A stretch of 64,000 nt of DNA from Saprospiraceae bacterium (GCA_022841745.1 JALHQW010000002.1:118520-182519), one strand, 5' to 3'. Positions 32,242 through 40,935 are shown, counted from the first letter of the stretch. Made by a program: numbers and translations. The notes: generated by a model not told the origin, from the sequence alone.

Positions 32242-33195
32242 TCACAGGTACTCCCGACAAATACCCGCAATCCTTTCTGCCGACCTCCCGCCGTTCTGCA
32301 AGGGGGTCAGTTTTTCCAGAAAAGCAGCATCCACGTCGCTGTGTACTGGCTTGCCAAGGCCCAATGCCGTCAACAGCACGGAGGAATATTTCGTCACCAT
32401 TGCTTCGCAATTGGCAATCATGTGGTTGGTATTTCCTGCATGGAAAATCATGGCTTCTGGGGCATAGCGCTCTATCTCCCAACGGGCACGCTCATGGTTT
32501 TCCCTTGGGTGCAGCTTGAACATTACGGGGCGGCCTTCGGCAATGGTCAAAGTCTTTAGGATAAAGCTTTTGCGGTCTTCGTACTGCCAGCTTTCCCGCA
32601 GCCAGGAGGTGGCACCGAGCACGTAGCGCCGAAAAGGGAAGTCGTTCTCCCGATACTTGTCGAGGTCGTCGAAATTGGGGATGCCCGTGACGGCGATCTT
32701 CGCAGGATCTATTCCTTTGCGCACGTACAGTTCCTTAAAGCCTTCCGAGGCCACGCAAAATCGCTGGTAGGCGTGGCTCAATCCCGTCATGGAGGTGTTG
32801 CCAAGGTAGCGTGGCAGCCTAAGCGCACGGATGAGGTGGTAGGCAAGGTTTTCAGGGGTCATCATGCCTTCCTGCACGAGGATGAAACGCTTGGTGCGCA
32901 CGTTGCGGGGCAATACAGTGTCGTTGGTCGTCACCACAAGGTCGTAATCGTTGCGGATTCCTTTGAAATCTATGAGCAGCCCGTATTTTTCAAAATAAGC
33001 CTCGGCGGAATGGCGGGTCGCCTTGCTGAGGATGGTGAACTCGACCATGCCCCGCTCGGCCAACCATTGTAGCAGGCCATCGCAATAATAGGGGGTGAAC
33101 CAGCACTCACAATCAGGTGGCATGGCCTCAGCAATGCGATGCACCATCGTGGTTTGGTTGTGGGAGCCGCCAATAAAGAGTATTTTTTTTGCCAT
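32242..33195 (-). CDS. Probable glycosyltransferase (UDP-GlcNAc 2-epimerase / GT-B fold-like)
   Basis: 317 residues from ATG 33195. The N-terminus KKILFIGGSHNQTTMVHRIAEA begins a Rossmann-like domain; the C-terminal half has VMFKLHPREN, FHAGNTNHMIANCEAMVTKYSSVLLTALGLGKPV, the acceptor/donor layout seen in GT-B enzymes and CDP-glycerol-transferase-like proteins. No signal peptide. First gene of the row leading to the CMP-nonulosonate synthetase and the flippase-like protein, with a phased Pho-box-like promoter directly upstream. The specificity cannot be predicted. Confidence 0.65.
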   Translation of the reverse strand: MAKKILFIGGSHNQTTMVHRIAEAMPPDCECWFTPYYCDGLLQWLAERGMVEFTILSKATRHSAEAYFEKYGLLIDFKGIRNDYDLVVTTNDTVLPRNVRTKRFILVQEGMMTPENLAYHLIRALRLPRYLGNTSMTGLSHAYQRFCVASEGFKELYVRKGIDPAKIAVTGIPNFDDLDKYRENDFPFRRYVLGATSWLRESWQYEDRKSFILKTLTIAEGRPVMFKLHPRENHERARWEIERYAPEAMIFHAGNTNHMIANCEAMVTKYSSVLLTALGLGKPVHSDVDAAFLEKLTPLQNGGRSAERIAGICREYL

Positions 33196-33221
33196 GCTGA
33201 CTTTCGTGAAAGGGGTCAGCA

Positions 33222-33278
33222 CGAAGGTAGGAAGGCAGCATTAAGCCAGTTGGAAGGCAAGGTTAAGTTTGGGTGAAA
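33222..33278 (-). promoter_or_regulatory. Pho-box-like promoter of the glycosyltransferase-nonulosonate row
   Basis: Minus strand: TTTCACCCAAA, CTTAACCTTGC, CTTCCAACTGG, CTTAATGCTGC (33278-33235), then the -7 element TACCTTCG (33229-33222), 5 bases into the next unit. The start codon is 26 bases further on. Confidence 0.78.
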
Positions 33279-33292
33279 GAATGGCACCAGCA

Positions 33293-34969
33293 TTACTTAG
33301 CTGCGCTCGTGGTGGATGCGCTGCTGGTCGTTTCCTCATTTTTCGCGAAAGCGGCAGGTAGTGCGGCTTTCACCACCCTTTTTTCACCCACATACTCGCC
33401 AGCCGTGCGCTGGCGTATGCTCTCCACGAAGCGCCATTCAGCCACGGCGTCGTAAGGGGTGAGCGAAAGGAGCAAGTAGCCGTGGTTGCTCAGGTCGAGA
33501 TAGCGGAGGTGCGGGTTCACATTGTCGGAGGCGAAGGTCTTTTCCATGAAATCAACTGTTTTGGCCCCCTTGTGCTCGTCGAAATTGGCGCTCGTTACGC
33601 TGGGGGTGGCGAACTCGTAAGCCACAATCTTGCCAGCTTTTTTCTTTTTGTACTGCTTGTAATCGAGCGGAATATCGAAGCACCAGGAAGCATGGGTATC
33701 GCCTGTGGCGAAAATGACATTGTTGATGCCTTCGTTGGAAAGCAGGTTCTTGATGGCCTGCCGTTCCGTAGGGTAACCGTCCCAGGCATCGAAGTTGACG
33801 AAGATTTTGGACAGCACGGGCATCACGCTGAACTCGGCAAAAAGCACCTGATTCCCAACCACCTTCCAGGTCGAGTCCGAGGATTTTAGCCCGTTTTTCA
33901 ACCACTCCAGCTGTGGCTCGCCAAGCATGGTGCGCTCGGTGTTCAGTTTTTTGGCCCGCTTGCTGTCGGGCTGCGGCTCCCGCCCGCTCACCCGCTCGTC
34001 GAGCATGAAAAGGTCAACGAGTTGGCCAAATGAAAACTGCCGATACAGGTTCTCCCCTTCACGTATCGGCAGCCATTCGTAATATGCTTTTACAGCTGCG
34101 AATTTCCGTTGGTTAAAATCCCCTTCCTCGGGCTGGTGGTTCTGGGCGCCTGTGGCGTTTGCGTTGTTTGCAATCTCATGGTCGTCCCAAACGCAGATGA
34201 AGGGGTGCATCTGGTGGGCTGCTTGTAGGTCGGGGTCTAGGCGGTACTGGGCGTAGCGGGTGCGGTAGTCCTGAAGGCTTACTATTTCATGAGGTGGTAA
34301 ATGGCTGCGGTCGTGTACAGCGGTATCGGCATACTGGTGCGCCCCATATTCGTAGATATAGTCGCCCAAGTGGATGACGGCGTCCAAGTCCTCGATTTCG
34401 GCGATGCGGGCAAAACCGTTGAAATAGCCCGCCTCATAGTTGTTGCAGCTCACGACTGCAAGGCGAACCAGTTCATTGGGCGATGGGTAGGAACGGGAAT
34501 TTTGGTTTTTTGGGGCACCAAGGCTGGCAAAAACGGCTTGGCTTTGCTGTTGTTCTTCGCTCGTAGTTTTTGTGCGTCCAACGGGAGATGTGCTTCCCAG
34601 CGCCTCAAATCGGTAGTAATGATAAGCGCCTGACAGCAAACCCTTGGCGTCAATTTTAACCGTGAAATCGTGCTCGGCAGTTGCAAGCGCCATGCCTTCC
34701 GCTTCCAAATGGGTGAAATGTTCGTCCAAGGCCACCACCCATTTTACCTTCACTGAATCCATGCCCAACGATGGCGTAACCCTTGTCCAGATTATGACGG
34801 CATCGTTCAAAGGGTCGCCAGAGGCCACACCGTGGTAGAAAGGTTTTAATTTGGGGTCAAAATATATGGCAGTGCCATCTGTTGGGAATTCATGGGCGGC
34901 TTGGGGCACTTGTGCCAGCAGTTCAAACGAACAGGCAATCAGGAGTATCAGTAGGCTTAGGCGGCTCAT
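33293..34969 (-). CDS. Alkaline phosphatase D (PhoD) family protein
   Basis: 558 residues with a signal peptide (cut near ELLAQ). The N-terminal domain has FYHGVASGDPLNDAVIIWTR, the catalytic domain VIHLGDYIYEYG, CVWDDHEIANN and FATGDTHASW, the metal ligands of PhoD enzymes (Fe/Ca-dependent phosphodiesterase/monoesterase). It should release phosphate from organic esters in the periplasm or at the surface. Unlike many PhoDs it has no Tat motif. It ends with a Ser/Thr-rich tail. A phased Pho-box-like promoter precedes it, consistent with phosphate-starvation control. Confidence 0.9.
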   Translation of the reverse strand: MSRLSLLILLIACSFELLAQVPQAAHEFPTDGTAIYFDPKLKPFYHGVASGDPLNDAVIIWTRVTPSLGMDSVKVKWVVALDEHFTHLEAEGMALATAEHDFTVKIDAKGLLSGAYHYYRFEALGSTSPVGRTKTTSEEQQQSQAVFASLGAPKNQNSRSYPSPNELVRLAVVSCNNYEAGYFNGFARIAEIEDLDAVIHLGDYIYEYGAHQYADTAVHDRSHLPPHEIVSLQDYRTRYAQYRLDPDLQAAHQMHPFICVWDDHEIANNANATGAQNHQPEEGDFNQRKFAAVKAYYEWLPIREGENLYRQFSFGQLVDLFMLDERVSGREPQPDSKRAKKLNTERTMLGEPQLEWLKNGLKSSDSTWKVVGNQVLFAEFSVMPVLSKIFVNFDAWDGYPTERQAIKNLLSNEGINNVIFATGDTHASWCFDIPLDYKQYKKKKAGKIVAYEFATPSVTSANFDEHKGAKTVDFMEKTFASDNVNPHLRYLDLSNHGYLLLSLTPYDAVAEWRFVESIRQRTAGEYVGEKRVVKAALPAAFAKNEETTSSASTTSAAK

Positions 34970-35004
34970 CGAATGGGTCTCTTTGCGGAGGTTTAAAATT
35001 GGTA

Positions 35005-35061
35005 CAAAGGAAATCCCGCAATCAGAAGCCCAGATGAACGATTTTTTAAGTTTATGTAAAG
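35005..35061 (-). promoter_or_regulatory. Pho-box-like promoter of the PhoD gene
   Basis: Minus strand: CTTTACATAAA, CTTAAAAAATC, GTTCATCTGGG, CTTCTGATTGC (35061-35018), then TTCCTTTG (35012-35005) as -7, again 5 bases into a unit and 36 bases before the start. Confidence 0.7.
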
Positions 35062-35068
35062 AAAGCCC

Positions 35069-36157
35069 TCATTGGCCTTGCGTAATAGCCTTCAGCACCT
35101 CACTGGCTGGCACAAGTTTGAAATTCTGCGGCAACGCCTTCAATTTCTCATCCCTGTTATCCCCATCCTGCGCCACAAACAATCCCTGTTCAAAAACGCC
35201 GCCGAGGTTGCTGGCCGTCACATCAATCCCATCCGTGTCATAAGTCCCGTCAAAAGCTCCATCACCGATGACAAAGCTGCCGAGGTAGCGGTTGCCGCCC
35301 TGGCGCTCGAAGACGGCGTAGCTGTTGTTGCCCTGCGACGAGGCGATGAGGTAGCCCGTGCTGTCGCTGGTGGGGTAAATACAAAGCCCTTCGATGTCGT
35401 AAGCCAATTTGGGGTTTTCTTCGCCGCTATCCGGCACAAATTCGGGAGGCCCTTCGCTGTAGGGCTCGGCACCAGCCTTCCAGATGCCCTTGTCCTCTTC
35501 GCCAAAATAGGCCACGCCGAGTTGGTCGTCGGCTACCATGCCCTCTGGCTGCGACTGGAGCTTCAGCCTGCGCACGAGCTTCGCCGTGACTTCGCTTTCG
35601 CCAAACGGCATCAGCTTGTACTGCTCCACCGTGCCGTCCTTGCCGTTCAGGAAGATATAGAATGCATTGTTTTTCAAGCTTTTATAAAAACAAATGCCAT
35701 ATACTTCGCCCAGCGCAGATTGGATGCGCCCGCCGCTGATAAGTGCCAGGCTGGCATCGCTGGGATTGATTTTGAAGACCAAAATCTCGTTCGTGCTGCG
35801 GTCGGAGCAGGCCGCCAAGTCCACCGGGGCGCCGTTGGCCAAGGGGAAGCCGGGGCGCACATCCACGTTGTTCGGGTTGCCGGTTTTGTAGCTGTGCAGT
35901 AGCTTGCCTTGCAGGTCATAGACCTCCAGCCCGTATTTTTTCACCGTGCCGATGATGGCGCTCTTGGATGAATCCAAGGGATTGACCCAAATGGCCGGGT
36001 CGTCGGCGGCATCGTCGCCCGTGCGGGCCTGCACGGCGGGGGTTTAAGCGGCGGCCAGCACGGTGGGGACGCCTTGGAGGGTAGATTTTGGTTTTTCAGT
36101 GCAGGACATTCCCAAAACGGCAAGGGCCAAGCCCAGTGTGATTTTGATTTGTGACAT
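35069..36157 (-). pseudogene. Beta-propeller phytase-like gene with an in-frame stop
   Basis: From ATG 36157 the frame reads a lipoprotein signal (LALAVLGMSC, Cys19) and a short linker, meets TAA at 36046-36044 (codon 38), and then continues in the same frame as a complete beta-propeller phytase: DDAADDPAIWVNP, NNVDVRPGF, DLAACSDRS, YGICFY, QPEGMVADD, AYDIEGLCIY, DGIDVT, all in family order. The domain ends normally at 35069. The simplest explanation is a G-to-T change turning GAA into TAA. A downstream GTG could start the mature domain, but without a secretion signal. The enzyme would otherwise hydrolyse phytate at the cell surface. It sits between PhoD and a decayed TonB receptor gene. Confidence 0.8.
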
Positions 36158-36177
36158 GGTTTGATTTGTAAAAATGC

Positions 36178-36650
36178 TCAAATATTCAACCGAACCCCCA
36201 CCCTTCCCCACCATGAATAAAATTCCTGTTTCTTCACCCGGCTACTGTCGCCAAGGTAATGCTTCAGTGGTGTGTTCGTCAGATTGACTGCCGTCAGGTA
36301 AAACTGGAAGTGCTTCGTCAGGTGGTAGTTTAGGTTGAAATCGAGGTGCAAATTGCGCTCATAATAAATATCCCAAGTTGGTTTGATGCCCAGCTCCGTC
36401 AAAAAAGCGTCGTTGAAATTCGCCTACACATTGGCGTAGAGTTTTTTCGAGTCAAAAAACAGCGCCAGGTTGGCCGCATGGGGCGACTGGCCGGGGAGTT
36501 GGATGCGCTCGTTTTTGTTGTTTCGGCGCACGGTGGCCTCCGACCAAGTGTAGGTATAATTGAAATAGACCCCGAAATGCTGCCAAATGCCCGGCAGCCT
36601 GAAAAACTGCTGGTTCCAACTGATTTCAGCGCCCAGCACCTGCGCCCTTG
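36178..36650 (-). pseudogene. C-terminal remnant of a TonB-dependent receptor gene
   Basis: The minus strand encodes VLGAEISWNQQFFRLPGIW, YFNYTYTWSEAT, AANLALFFDSKKLYANV, then TAG (36426-36424), and in the same frame ANFNDAFLTELG, DIYYERNLHLDFNLNYHLTKHF, YLTAVNLTNTPLKHY, ending VGVRLNI. These are the last strands of a TonB receptor barrel, interrupted by a stop codon; the N-terminal three quarters are absent. The remnant is joined upstream to an unrelated secreted-protein fragment near 36645. Together with the phytase this looks like a phytate-uptake locus in decay. Confidence 0.8.
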
Positions 36651-36895
36651 GGCACGTTCACGCACCGGTAGCGAAGGCCCGTGGAAACGACGTTGAATTC
36701 GTCGCCTTCCCAGCCGATGTCGAGGTCATCGTCGTAGAGCTTGTCAATTTCGTTGTTGATTTGCTCGGCGTCGTCGGTGGAGACTTCTACGCCGCTGTCA
36801 AGCCCGGTCATCTGGATGCGGACGCTGTCCACCCATTGGCCAAAAGCGAGGTTTGACAAGAAGATTGGTAGGAAAACAAGTAGATTTTTTTTCAT
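36626..36895 (-). pseudogene. N-terminal fragment of a secreted protein, fused to the TonB remnant
   Basis: 89 codons. MKKNLLVFLPIFLSNLAFGQ is a signal peptide; the mature part has SGVEVSTDDAEQINNE, DDDLDIGWEGDEFNVV, TGLRYRCVNVPKGA, the opening of a beta-sandwich module common in secreted Bacteroidota proteins, where the text normally continues with further strands. Here it breaks after PKGA at about 36641 and runs into TonB receptor sequence in another frame, then stops. The gene keeps a Pho-box-like promoter. Confidence 0.65.
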
Positions 36896-36911
36896 AAAAC
36901 AAGTTTTCCGG

Positions 36912-36957
36912 CGAAGGTCAATCGGGCAGTTTAAGTGGGTGTGTAGCAGGGGTTAAG
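36912..36957 (-). promoter_or_regulatory. Pho-box-like promoter in front of the fragmented phytase-TonB locus
   Basis: Minus strand: CTTAACCCCTG, CTACACACCCA, CTTAAACTGCC (36957-36925), then GACCTTCG (36919-36912) in the -7 position, 17 bases before the start of the fragment. The array abuts the stop codon of the next gene at 36958. Confidence 0.7.
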
Positions 36958-39210
36958 TTAACGTAAAATCGCCCGCACCTCAATTATCTTATCGTCCCCC
37001 GGCCTAATGGCCTTCTTCCCGTTCCCGCTGATTTCCATGTTGGAGGTACAAAGGAAGATGCGCCCATCCGGCGCAATCAGCACATCTCGGAGCCGCCCGA
37101 AAGTGTTGTTGAAATAGTCCTGTTGCGCTACTATGCGCTGGCCCGATTCGTCCAATTTGAAAACGGTCATACGTTGGCCGAGCTTGCCTTTTCCCTTTTT
37201 CAAAAAGACCTGCATCAGCGAGTTGCGCCATTCGGGAATGGCCTGGTGGTCGTAGTATTCGAGGGCGCAGGGTGCCACGGTCGGCGTCCAGGCGATGGCG
37301 GGTTCCACCACTTGGTTTGCTTCGCAAAAACGGCGCTCCGAACGGAGGTCGCACATGCCCTGCACCTTGGGCCAGCCGTAGTTGCGGCCTTTCAGGATGA
37401 TGTTCAGCTCGTCGTCGTTGTTGGCACCGTGCTCGCTGCTCCAGAGCGTGCCGTTGGGCAGCAATGCAAGGCCCTGCGGGTTGCGGTGGCCGTAGCTCCA
37501 GATGAGCGAGCCGGGGAAGGGGTTGTCGGCGGGCACTGAGCCGTCAAGGTTCAGCCGAAGGATTTTGCCGTTGATGCCGTTCAAGTCTTGGGCCAGTTCC
37601 GGCGTATAGGCTTCGCCCATGGCGAAGAACATTTCTTTATCGGGTGTGAAAACCATGCGGCTGCCGTTGTGGCTTTCGTTGGCAATAATGCGTGGGATGA
37701 TGGAAAGGCTGTCCACCAGTTCGTCCTTTATGAAATCATAGCGGAAGCGCACCAGTTTCGAGTTCGTTGGCGAGTTGGTGTAATGCAAAAATAAGTAAGG
37801 TTCCTTCGGAAAATCAGGGTGGAAGGCCAGCGAATAAATGCCCGGATTGCCCCACGAGGTATGGCAATCGCCCAATTTCAATAGTGTATCGAGCTGGCCC
37901 GTGGCAGGGTCGAGGCGCTTCACCCAGCCGCCGTTTTCGGTGAACCAGATGCGGTTGTCGAAGCCCCAGGTCATGTCCCAGGGGTGTACGAGGTCCGTGG
38001 TCAGGATACGGACTTCGAGCGTGGTAGAGTCGAGTTGGAGAGCGGTGGACGGCTCACGGTGGACGGCTTGCCCCTGTGGGGTGGACGGCTCGGCAGTTGG
38101 CAGACTTGCTGAATCTTGGTTTGGAATTACTTCCAAAATTCGGTCGCTTCCAGGTGGCTGTGCGCCGTAATTGTCTGAATTGGAGGTGGTTACGAAAATT
38201 CGGCCATCTGGCGTAACCAGCACATCACGGAGGCGGCCCGCCTCGCTCAGCACGTCCTTTTCCGACAAGAACTTCATGCCATTGGGCGTCAGCTTCACCG
38301 ATTTCAGGCTCTGCTCGAAGAGGTTGGCCATCAAAAAACTGCCCTGCAAACCGGGATACCGCTCGTGGTCGTAAAGAGCCAAACCGCAAGGCGCAATGGT
38401 CGGCGTCCAAGCCTTTAGTGGTTCTATTGCATTGATTTTGAGGCAATTGCCGGCAGGTTCGTCATCGCAATAACCTGCCACGAGCTGCCATCCATAGTTG
38501 CCGCCTTTTTGAATAAGGTTCAATTCATCATCGCTCATCGTGCCATGCTCGGTGCAGTAGAACTGACCGTTCATCATGGCTATACCCTGCGAATTGCGAA
38601 GCCCCAGTGCCCAGACAGGGCTGCCAAGAAAGGGGTTGTCGGCAGGAATCGTTCCATTCAAATTGATGCGCAAAATCTTGCCGTTGAGCGAGTTCAAGTC
38701 CTGCGCCCGTTCCGTCTGCTCCAAGTCCCCGACCGTCAGGAAGAGGTAGCCGTCCGGCGTGGCCAACAGCCGCCCGCCGATGTCAGTGGGGCCAGCGGGA
38801 ATATTGTCATAGATGATTTTTGAAAACGCAAGCCGCTCATTTTCAGGAGTATAAACAAGTTCAGCAATTCTTAGCACGAGCGCATCACCTTTGTAGGAAG
38901 TATAGGCGACATAGACTTTTTTGCTCCGCAAAAAATCGGGGTGCAGTGCCAGGCCGAGTAGCCCAGCCTGCATCTCCCTTGCTACTTCGGGCATTTGAAG
39001 CAGGGTTTTCACCTCGCCTGTTTCGAGGTCCACCTTGCCGATTCGCCCATTGATTTCTGTAAAAATAAGCTGGTTGTGGGGGAGGTATTCGATATCCCAA
39101 GGCACGCTCAGGCCACTGCAGACGCTACGGGGTTCTGACTGCGCCCAACCAATATTTACAAGCAATAACAGCCAAATCGTTTGGCTGATTCGTTTCGACA
39201 AAAGCCTCAT
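36958..39210 (-). CDS. Secreted protein with two tandem PQQ-type glucose/sorbosone dehydrogenase domains
   Basis: 750 residues from ATG 39210 with a signal peptide (LLLLVNIGWAQ). Two homologous six-bladed beta-propellers follow, about 30-370 and 410-745. Each has the family order: VPWDIEYLP / HPWDMTWGF, LGLALHPDF / YSLAFHPDF, LNGKILRINLNGTIPADNPF / INGKILRLNLDGSVPADNPF, RNSQGIAMM / RNPQGLALL, CTEHGTMSDDELN / SSEHGANNDDELN, GRLRDVLV / GRLRDVLI. Single-domain members are about 350-400 residues. The linker (about 375-410) is Pro/Ser-rich and encoded by short GTGGACGGCT repeats (38040-38095). It may oxidise sugars with PQQ in the periplasm, though not all members bind PQQ. The gene lies 61 bases after the NeuB-like gene and could be read through from it. 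Confidence 0.85.
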   Translation of the reverse strand: MRLLSKRISQTIWLLLLVNIGWAQSEPRSVCSGLSVPWDIEYLPHNQLIFTEINGRIGKVDLETGEVKTLLQMPEVAREMQAGLLGLALHPDFLRSKKVYVAYTSYKGDALVLRIAELVYTPENERLAFSKIIYDNIPAGPTDIGGRLLATPDGYLFLTVGDLEQTERAQDLNSLNGKILRINLNGTIPADNPFLGSPVWALGLRNSQGIAMMNGQFYCTEHGTMSDDELNLIQKGGNYGWQLVAGYCDDEPAGNCLKINAIEPLKAWTPTIAPCGLALYDHERYPGLQGSFLMANLFEQSLKSVKLTPNGMKFLSEKDVLSEAGRLRDVLVTPDGRIFVTTSNSDNYGAQPPGSDRILEVIPNQDSASLPTAEPSTPQGQAVHREPSTALQLDSTTLEVRILTTDLVHPWDMTWGFDNRIWFTENGGWVKRLDPATGQLDTLLKLGDCHTSWGNPGIYSLAFHPDFPKEPYLFLHYTNSPTNSKLVRFRYDFIKDELVDSLSIIPRIIANESHNGSRMVFTPDKEMFFAMGEAYTPELAQDLNGINGKILRLNLDGSVPADNPFPGSLIWSYGHRNPQGLALLPNGTLWSSEHGANNDDELNIILKGRNYGWPKVQGMCDLRSERRFCEANQVVEPAIAWTPTVAPCALEYYDHQAIPEWRNSLMQVFLKKGKGKLGQRMTVFKLDESGQRIVAQQDYFNNTFGRLRDVLIAPDGRIFLCTSNMEISGNGKKAIRPGDDKIIEVRAILR

Positions 39211-39271
39211 TGTCAATAGTTTGCAAAAAATCTTTACGAATTGAAAGCGGATGTAAGAATTTGTAAAAAAA

Positions 39272-40168
39272 CTACACCGTCACCGCTTCTTCCTCCTTCA
39301 CCCGGCGCAACTTAGCCCTCGGCCCCAACTCGCTTTCGTACAGCTTTTTCACCCCGTCGCCCATCGCCTCTTCGATAGCCCGGATGTCCTTCACGAGGCG
39401 CTTCATACCCGTTGGCTCCACGCTGGCGGCCTGGTCGCTGCCCCACATGGCCCGGTCGAGGGTGAAATGGCGCTCCACGAAGCAGGCGCCCATGGCGACA
39501 GCAGCCACTGTCGTGGCCAGCCCGGTTTCATGGCCGGAGTAGCCGATGGGCGTGTTCGGAAACCACTCCTTCAAGGTGTTTATCATCCTGAGGTTCAGTT
39601 CGTGGAGCGGGCAAGGATAGGCCGAAGTGGAATGGGCAATCAGCACGTTGTCCAAGCCGAGTACATCGGCTGCGTCGAAGATTTCGTGCATGGTGCTCAT
39701 GCCCGTGCTGAGCATCAGCGGCTTGCCCGTGGCCTTCATGGCCCGCAGCAGGGAGTGGTCGGTGAGGGAAGCGGAGGCAGCCTTGTAAATGGGCGTATCG
39801 AACTGCTCGATGAAATCCACGGCTTCTTCGTCCCAGCAGGAAACGAACCAGTCAATGCCCAGTTCCCGGCAGTAGCGGTCAATCTCGGCGTATTCGGCGA
39901 TGCCAAATTCCACCTTGTAGCGGTACTCCATGTAGGTGATGCGGCCCCAGGGCGTGTCCCGCTTTTGGTTGCGCTGCTCCCTTGGCACGCAAAGCTCAGG
40001 GGTGCGCTTCTGGAATTTCACGGCGTTGCAGCCGGCCTCGTGGGCCTCCCGGATGAGGTGCTTCGCAATGTCCAGCGAGCCGTTGTGGTTGATGCCGATT
40101 TCGGCAATGATGTAGGCAGGTGCATTGCCCCCAATACGGGAGCCGGTGGAAAGTTGAACAGTGGTCAT
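39272..40168 (-). CDS. N-acetylneuraminate/nonulosonate synthase-family protein without SAF domain
   Basis: 298 residues. AYIIAEIGINHNGSLDIA is the start of the NeuB TIM barrel; KFQKRTPELCVP, LSTGMSTM, GYSGHETG and FVERHFTLDRAMWGSDQA are conserved and include metal and substrate contacts. It should condense phosphoenolpyruvate with an N-acyl hexosamine or hexose phosphate. Typical NeuB proteins have a C-terminal antifreeze-like (SAF) domain of about 60 residues, missing here; the barrel itself is complete. The partner HAD phosphatase (40188) suggests the 9-phosphate route known for KDN synthesis in Bacteroides. Confidence 0.85.
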   Translation of the reverse strand: MTTVQLSTGSRIGGNAPAYIIAEIGINHNGSLDIAKHLIREAHEAGCNAVKFQKRTPELCVPREQRNQKRDTPWGRITYMEYRYKVEFGIAEYAEIDRYCRELGIDWFVSCWDEEAVDFIEQFDTPIYKAASASLTDHSLLRAMKATGKPLMLSTGMSTMHEIFDAADVLGLDNVLIAHSTSAYPCPLHELNLRMINTLKEWFPNTPIGYSGHETGLATTVAAVAMGACFVERHFTLDRAMWGSDQAASVEPTGMKRLVKDIRAIEEAMGDGVKKLYESELGPRAKLRRVKEEEAVTV

Positions 40169-40345
40169 TTTTTTATGGTCATTTTAGTCATTGGACATTA
40201 TTGTCATTGGGGTCATTGGACATTGGACATTGGTCATTGGGGTCATTGGTCATTGGGGGTATGCCGTTTAGGGGCACATCAATGACCAATGACGAATGAC
40301 CAATGACAGCATCGCCAATGACAGCATCGCCAATGACAGTTTTTG
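40169..40345. repeat. GTCATTGG tandem repeat with inverted second half
   Basis: The plus strand carries about eight copies of (G)GTCATTGG or GACATTGG from 40177 to 40256, then from 40280 to 40340 the complement CCAATGAC, including two exact units of CAATGACAGCATCGC. The two halves can pair. The repeats extend into the 3' end of the KdsC-like gene. The same octamer occurs at 32165-32240. Confidence 0.75.
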
Positions 40346-40829
40346 CCTTTATGATCAGCTCCGCAAATTCTCGGAAGGCCCCGTGCCCACCGTAGTTGCG
40401 GCAGCGGTAGTCGGCGATGTCCTTGATTTCCTGCATGGCATCGGCGGGGCAGGCGCTGAGGCCGACCATTTTCAGCACGGCCTCGTCGTTCAGGTCATCG
40501 CCGATGAAGGCGATTTCTTCAAGGCCGAGCTGGTTCTTTTCGGTGATAGCAAGCAGGGTGCGCACCTTGTCCTTGCAGCCGAGGTGCAGTTCCGAGATAT
40601 TCAGTTTTGCTGCCCTTCGGGCAACCGGCAGGGAGTTTTCCCCGGTCACGATACCGACCTCCACGCCTGCCAGTTTGCGGAGCCGCTCCACGCCCATGCC
40701 GTCCCGCATGGAAAAGCGCTTCATTTCTTCGCCATGGGCCGTGTAATACACGCCCGCATCGGTCAGCACTCCGTCGCAGTCGGTGAGCAGGAGCTTGATT
40801 TGTGCAGCTTTTCTTTCGATGTTCGTCAT
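40188..40829 (-). CDS. KdsC-like HAD phosphatase (nonulosonate 9-phosphate phosphatase-like)
   Basis: 213 residues from ATG 40829. Motifs LLTDCDGVLTDAG (nucleophile Asp), VGIVTGENS and FIGDDLNDEAVL with the C-terminal DYRCRNYGGHGAFREF match the KdsC/YrbI family (3-deoxy-manno-octulosonate-8-P or KDN-9-P phosphatases, usually about 165-175 residues, tetrameric, no cap). The last 45 residues (AVIGDAVIGHSS, NDPNDQCPMSNDPNDNN) are encoded by the GTCATTGG repeats and are not part of the family; the original stop was probably lost by repeat growth. The NeuB-like gene follows after 19 bases. Confidence 0.85.
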   Translation of the reverse strand: MTNIERKAAQIKLLLTDCDGVLTDAGVYYTAHGEEMKRFSMRDGMGVERLRKLAGVEVGIVTGENSLPVARRAAKLNISELHLGCKDKVRTLLAITEKNQLGLEEIAFIGDDLNDEAVLKMVGLSACPADAMQEIKDIADYRCRNYGGHGAFREFAELIIKAKTVIGDAVIGDAVIGHSSLVIDVPLNGIPPMTNDPNDQCPMSNDPNDNNVQ

Positions 40830-40935
40830 GGTAGAAACTGGGCAAAAGCCTCGAACCCATGGCGTCGTGCGCATGGCGATGGTGCTGGAATGCCGACTTG
40901 TTTTAGGCTATTTTCCTTGGCGAATGAAATTCGTG

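Noticed and set aside
35069-36639. Stop codon recoding in phytase and TonB frames
   Set aside because: The stops are of two kinds (TAA and TAG), all intact genes nearby end normally with such codons, and the TonB gene is truncated anyway; decay is simpler.
39211-39271. Pho-box-like promoter of the PQQ-type protein
   Set aside because: CTTACATCCGC and TTTCAATTCGT are in phase, but no CTTAA unit is present and the -7 candidate is one base off; too weak to list.
40169-40345. CRISPR or tRNA-like repeat
   Set aside because: The repeat is an 8-base motif without spacers of constant length; it is a simple degenerate repeat.
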